DNA of 9,157 nt from Pseudomonadota bacterium (GTDB lineage: Bacteria; Pseudomonadota; Alphaproteobacteria; Caulobacterales; Caulobacteraceae): contig JAEYTM010000059.1 in the NCBI GenBank assembly GCA_023434015.1, positions 1 to 9,157 on the forward strand, given 5' to 3'. Both the position numbers and the translations under genes were made by a program. Under the pieces are notes generated by a model, which was not told the origin of the DNA, did not search any database, and saw only the letters and a list, made by a program, of their open reading frames with translations. Positions 6,611-9,157 of the stretch are shown here, piece by piece. Numbering within the stretch: position 1 is the first letter of the stretch; each line of letters opens with the position of its first letter.

Positions 6611-7963
6611 GCGCCGCCGGGACGTCGGCAGTTCAAGGATCGCCCGCAGGCCGGACCCTGACGGCGCGTCCTCGAGCCGCACCGACCCGCCGTAGAGCTT
6701 GGCCAGATCGCGGGCGATCGCCAGGCCGAGGCCCGAGCCGGCGACGCTTTCGTCGAGACGCTCTCCGACCGCGAAGGCCTGCTCGCGCAGGGCCCGCGGC
6801 AGCCCCGGCCCGTCGTCGTCGATCAGCAGGGCCGCCGAGCCGCCGCCGGTCCGCCAGCTCAGCGTCACCTGCGCGGCCGCCCACTTGCCGGCGTTGTCGA
6901 GCAGGGCCGAGGCGATCTCCGCGAAGTCCTGGGGATCGCAGGCGAGGATCACGTCTGGGCCGGCCGGGGCCTCGAAGACCACGCCCCGCGGGCCGTGCAG
7001 CCGGGCCATGGCGCTGAGGATCGGGGTCAGGGCGGCGGTGGCCGAAGTGGTCAGGCCGGGGGTGCGCACCGCGCCGGCGGCCCGCGCCCCGGCCAGGTGG
7101 TAGTCGATCTGCTTCTGCATACGTCCGCACTGTTCGAGCAGCGTCCGCGCCGCCTCGGACTGCCCGGCCCGTTCGAGCCGCTCGGCCTCGTCCATGACGA
7201 TGGCCAGCGGGGTGCGCAGGCCGTGCGCCAGGTTGCCGGCCTCGACCCGGGCGCGCTGGACGATCTCGGCGTTGGCGTGCAGCAGGGCGCCCAGGTCCTG
7301 GATCAGCGGCCGGATCTCGCTCGGGAAGGTCGCGCCGTCCGGGGCGGGGCCGCCGCCGCGCATCTCGGCGATGGCCTTGCCGAGCCGGTCGAGCGGACGC
7401 AGGCCGTAGGTGAGCTGCAGGGCGCCGCCGCCGACCAGAACGAGGCCCAGGACCAGCAAGGCGATGATCAGCATGCGGTACGAGCTCGTCTGCAGCGCCG
7501 CCAGCACCTCCATGTCGGTGGCGATGGAGACCCGCAGCGGCGGGCCGCCATCGGCGGCCAGCTTGACGGCGCCATACTCCAGGACCGGTCCGCGCGGACC
7601 CGGCGCCTCGCCGCTGGCCGGTGAGGTCCCTGTGGCGTAGGCGCCGGAAAGCGACGCTTCACCCAGGGAGGAGGAGCGCAGCGTCGGCTGGCCGTCGCGC
7701 TCGACCTGCCAGTAGCTCGCGCCATAGGCCTGAAAGCGTGGGTCTGGCAGCGGCTGGCGCAGTCGCGGGCGGCCCGCCTCGTCGACCTGGGCGATCGACG
7801 ACAGCTCGGCGAGATGGACGACGAGATCCTGGCGGAACTGGTCGGCGAGCTGGTCGCGGAACACGCCCGCGATCACCGCGCCGGCGACCGCCAGGCTGGC
7901 GATGGCCCCGATCATCGCCACGGCGATCAGGCGGAACCTCAGGCTGTCGTGGGGCGGCCTCAT
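6608..7963 (-). CDS. PhoQ-like sensor histidine kinase
   Basis: A 451-residue inner-membrane kinase. A first membrane helix (about 12-34), a periplasmic domain of about 125 residues (36-161) and a second helix (about 163-185) lead into a HAMP-like linker (about 186-238). The dimerisation domain has H247 in NLAHGLRTPLAI, where Gly follows the His instead of the usual Glu/Asp, as in the PhoQ type. The ATPase domain has the N box ALLDNAGKWA (N357), the G1 box DDDGPGLP (382-389) and the G2 box GSGLGLAI (409-416). The GERLDESVAGSGLGLAIARD run (400-419) is typical of this subfamily. The sensor domain includes ASYWQV (82-87) but no strong acidic patch like that of enteric PhoQ, so its signal is unknown. 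The ATG at 7963 overlaps the response regulator stop by 4 nt (ATGA) without a clear ribosome-binding site. It is the second gene of the pair. Confidence 0.93.
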   Translation of the reverse strand: MRPPHDSLRFRLIAVAMIGAIASLAVAGAVIAGVFRDQLADQFRQDLVVHLAELSSIAQVDEAGRPRLRQPLPDPRFQAYGASYWQVERDGQPTLRSSSLGEASLSGAYATGTSPASGEAPGPRGPVLEYGAVKLAADGGPPLRVSIATDMEVLAALQTSSYRMLIIALLVLGLVLVGGGALQLTYGLRPLDRLGKAIAEMRGGGPAPDGATFPSEIRPLIQDLGALLHANAEIVQRARVEAGNLAHGLRTPLAIVMDEAERLERAGQSEAARTLLEQCGRMQKQIDYHLAGARAAGAVRTPGLTTSATAALTPILSAMARLHGPRGVVFEAPAGPDVILACDPQDFAEIASALLDNAGKWAAAQVTLSWRTGGGSAALLIDDDGPGLPRALREQAFAVGERLDESVAGSGLGLAIARDLAKLYGGSVRLEDAPSGSGLRAILELPTSRRR

Positions 7964-8619
7964 CGTTCGAACCGGTAACCCAGCCCGCGCACGGTGGTGA
8001 TCGCGGCGCGGCCGATTTTGCGTCGCAGGCGGGCGACGTGGACCTCGACGGTATTGAGGTCGCGCTCCTGCGAGAGCGGGTAGAGGTGATCCAGCACGTC
8101 GGATTGGGAGACGATGCGTCCGGCGCGGTGCAGGAAGAACTGCAGCAGGCGGAATTCGATCTGGGTCAGGTTGATCGGCTCGCCGTCCGCCAGCCAGGCG
8201 GTGCGCGCCGCCGGGTCTAGGCTTACGCCGCCGGCCTGCAGGCGAGGTCCGCTCTGGCCGGCCGTCCGACGCGCCAGGGCGTGCAGCCGGGCGACAATCT
8301 CCTCGGTGCGGGCCGGCTTGACCACGAAATCATCGGCGCCGGCGTTGAGCCCGGCGACCTTCTCCTGCCAGCCGTCGCGGGCGGTGAGAATGAGGATTGG
8401 CGTCGCCAGCTTCAACGCCCGCCACCGGGCCACAAGCTCCAGCCCGCCGAGACCGGGCAGGCCGAGGTCGACGATCAGGGCGGCGAAGCTCTCCGGGTCC
8501 GGCCAGGCCAGGGCGGTTTCGGCGTCTCGGGCGTGTTCGACGACGAATCCGGCGGTCGCAAGGCCCGCGGCCAGGCGCCGGGCCAGCTCCTCATCGTCCT
8601 CCACGAGACACACGCGCAT
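7960..8619 (-). CDS. PhoP-like OmpR-family response regulator
   Basis: A 219-residue DNA-binding response regulator. The receiver domain (1-118) has the acidic pair D8 and D9, the phospho-acceptor D51 in IVDLGLPG, T79 in ILTA, aromatic F98 and K101 in VVKPA. The stretch LTARDGWQEKVAGLNAGADDF (78-98) is very like PhoP and related alphaproteobacterial regulators. The C-terminal winged helix (about 127-219) has LTQIEFRLLQFFLHRAGRIVS and the recognition helix region NTVEVHVARLRRKIG, ending TTVRGLGYRFER. KPA replaces the common KPF after the conserved lysine. The ATG at 8619 has GGAGG only 3 nt upstream, a slightly short spacing. The kinase follows with an ATGA overlap, and the gene is divergent from the efflux adaptor, so it may control that gene and its own operon. 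I leave the symbol blank because orthology to phoP or any other named regulator is not shown. Confidence 0.94.
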   Translation of the reverse strand: MRVCLVEDDEELARRLAAGLATAGFVVEHARDAETALAWPDPESFAALIVDLGLPGLGGLELVARWRALKLATPILILTARDGWQEKVAGLNAGADDFVVKPARTEEIVARLHALARRTAGQSGPRLQAGGVSLDPAARTAWLADGEPINLTQIEFRLLQFFLHRAGRIVSQSDVLDHLYPLSQERDLNTVEVHVARLRRKIGRAAITTVRGLGYRFER

Positions 8620-8677
8620 AGACCTCCATCGTCGCCGGCTCGGGGAAGCTCAAGCTTTTTCGTCCCGACGGCCCGGT

Positions 8678-8683
8678 TTGACA
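8678..8683 (+). promoter_or_regulatory. possible -35 element (TTGACA) for the efflux adaptor gene
   Basis: A perfect TTGACA lies in the divergent intergenic region and overlaps the first CAGCTTC repeat. At 17 bp spacing the -10 would fall at 8701-8706 (CCTGCC), a poor match, and transcription would start only about 5 nt before the ATG. The element may therefore be chance, or part of an activator-dependent promoter. Confidence 0.25.
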
Positions 8684-8699
8684 GCTTCGTTGCAGCTTC
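8682..8699. promoter_or_regulatory. candidate response-regulator operator: 7-bp direct repeat with 11-bp period
   Basis: CAGCTTC occurs at 8682-8688 and again at 8693-8699, separated by GTTG. On the minus strand this reads GAAGCTG-N4-GAAGCTG. An imperfect inverted copy, GAAGCTC, lies at 8645-8651. OmpR/PhoP-family dimers bind direct repeats with a period of about 11 bp, so this is a sensible target for the adjacent regulator. It lies 63 nt upstream of the regulator's ATG and 19 nt upstream of the adaptor's ATG. The first spacing suits activation of the regulator operon. The second suits promoter blocking or a very short leader. Confidence 0.45.
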
Positions 8700-8717
8700 A
8701 CCTGCCAAGGGCGGAGC

Positions 8718-9157
8718 ATGACGCAAGCCTGGCCGCCGCTCCTCGCCCTCCTGCTCGCCTTCGCCGCCGCGCCCGCCGCAGCGGCGCCCATCCGCATCGA
8801 TGCCGCCCAGGCGCAGCGGATCGGCCTGAAGGTCGCCGCCGTGCAGCCCGCCGGGGCCGTGCCGCTCGCCACCCTGCCCGGGATCGTGACGCCGCCGCCG
8901 CAGGGCCGCGTCGCCGTCACCGCCCCGTTCGCCGGCGTCGTGCGGCAGAGCCTGGTGATGGAGGGCCAGACGGTCTCCAAGGGGCAACGCCTCGCCGTGG
9001 TCCACAGCCGTGAGGTGCTGAGCCTCAGTTCGGACCTCGCCCGCGCCCGCGCCCGTCTCGGCGTCGCCCGGCAGGCGGCGACGCGGGCCGAGACCCTGGC
9101 CCGCGAGGGTGTCATCGCCGGCGCCCCCGCCGAGGAGGCGGCCGCGGCCCGGCGTGG
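8718..9157 (+). CDS. RND efflux periplasmic adaptor (membrane fusion protein, HlyD/CzcB-CusB class), N-terminal part
   Basis: The first 146 residues of a periplasmic adaptor that links an inner-membrane RND pump to an outer-membrane channel; the gene runs off the right edge. A signal peptide is clear: MTQAW, a hydrophobic core LLALLLAFAAAPAAAA (8-23), and probable cleavage near residues 23-24. The half-barrel or lipoyl segment VTAPFAGVVRQSLVMEGQTVSKGQRLAVVHS (67-97) is the typical MFP motif (APF.G.V....V..G..V..GQ.L). A coiled-coil hairpin begins at about 101 (LSLSSDLARARARLGVARQAATRAETLAREGVIAG), as in heavy-metal adaptors. Between the signal peptide and residue 69 there is no Cys, His or Met, so the N-terminal metal ligands of CzcB or CusB are not seen here and the substrate is open. 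The ATG at 8718 has AAGG 7 nt upstream. It is divergent from the two-component genes. Export of a divalent or monovalent metal is the best guess from similarity. Confidence 0.88.
   Translation, partial: MTQAWPPLLALLLAFAAAPAAAAPIRIDAAQAQRIGLKVAAVQPAGAVPLATLPGIVTPPPQGRVAVTAPFAGVVRQSLVMEGQTVSKGQRLAVVHSREVLSLSSDLARARARLGVARQAATRAETLAREGVIAGAPAEEAAAARR

Noticed and set aside
8646..8660. AAGC-TCAA-GCTT hairpin followed by T residues, resembling a terminator on the plus strand
   Set aside because: The stem is only 4 bp and AT-containing, and it lies upstream of a gene start in a divergent promoter region. No plus-strand transcript is expected to end there.
1..9157. Search for a wholly new system (defence island, retron, CRISPR, phage or transposon)
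   Set aside because: No repeats arrays, transposase, integrase, reverse transcriptase or nuclease motifs were seen. Nearly all of the window is explained by cbb3 oxidase genes, a two-component pair and an efflux adaptor.

Overview
This window looks like a stretch of chromosome from a GC-rich alphaproteobacterium. The cbb3 gene order ccoNOQP-GHI, the long FixN-type CcoN and a FixK-type box upstream all point that way. Caulobacteraceae (Caulobacter, Phenylobacterium, Brevundimonas) is a reasonable guess, but nothing here fixes the genus. Coding is very dense, with no gene-free gap above about 130 bases. I see no mobile element, CRISPR array, RNA gene or prophage sequence.

Region 1 (1-6206, minus strand) is one operon for the high-affinity cbb3 cytochrome c oxidase. 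In transcription order it holds ccoN (6206-4542), ccoO (4528-3791), ccoQ (3794-3615), ccoP (3628-2762), ccoG (2757-1264), ccoH (1267-779) and ccoI (788, running off the left edge). N, O and P carry the haem and copper centres, Q is the small subunit, and G, H and I are assembly and copper-supply factors. Junctions are 4-13 nt gaps or 4-14 nt overlaps, which suggests strong translational coupling. A FixK/FNR-like box at 6271-6284 sits at a suitable distance upstream of ccoN, so microaerobic induction is the natural expectation.

Region 2 (6207-6593) holds the FixK-type box and, facing the other way, a small unrecognised gene (6336-6593). It encodes an 85-residue protein with two likely membrane segments and an HCxxC motif between them. 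The same near-palindromic box is spaced about equally well for this gene, so it may belong to the same low-oxygen regulon.

Region 3 (6608-8619, minus strand) is a two-component system whose response regulator and histidine kinase both resemble PhoP/PhoQ. It converges on the small gene with a 14-bp gap and is divergent from Region 4. Region 4 (8718-9157, plus strand, partial) is the start of a periplasmic adaptor of an RND efflux system, closest in feel to the heavy-metal (CzcB/CusB) class. The 98-bp divergent intergenic region carries a perfect 7-bp direct repeat with an 11-bp period, the geometry used by OmpR/PhoP-family regulators.

A plausible reading is that copper supply to the oxidase (CcoI, CcoG) and metal efflux (RND adaptor plus regulator) sit together in a respiratory and metal-homeostasis neighbourhood. 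This is inference from context. Most of the window is a canonical system. The least described parts are the small HCxxC membrane protein and the candidate operator of the two-component system.
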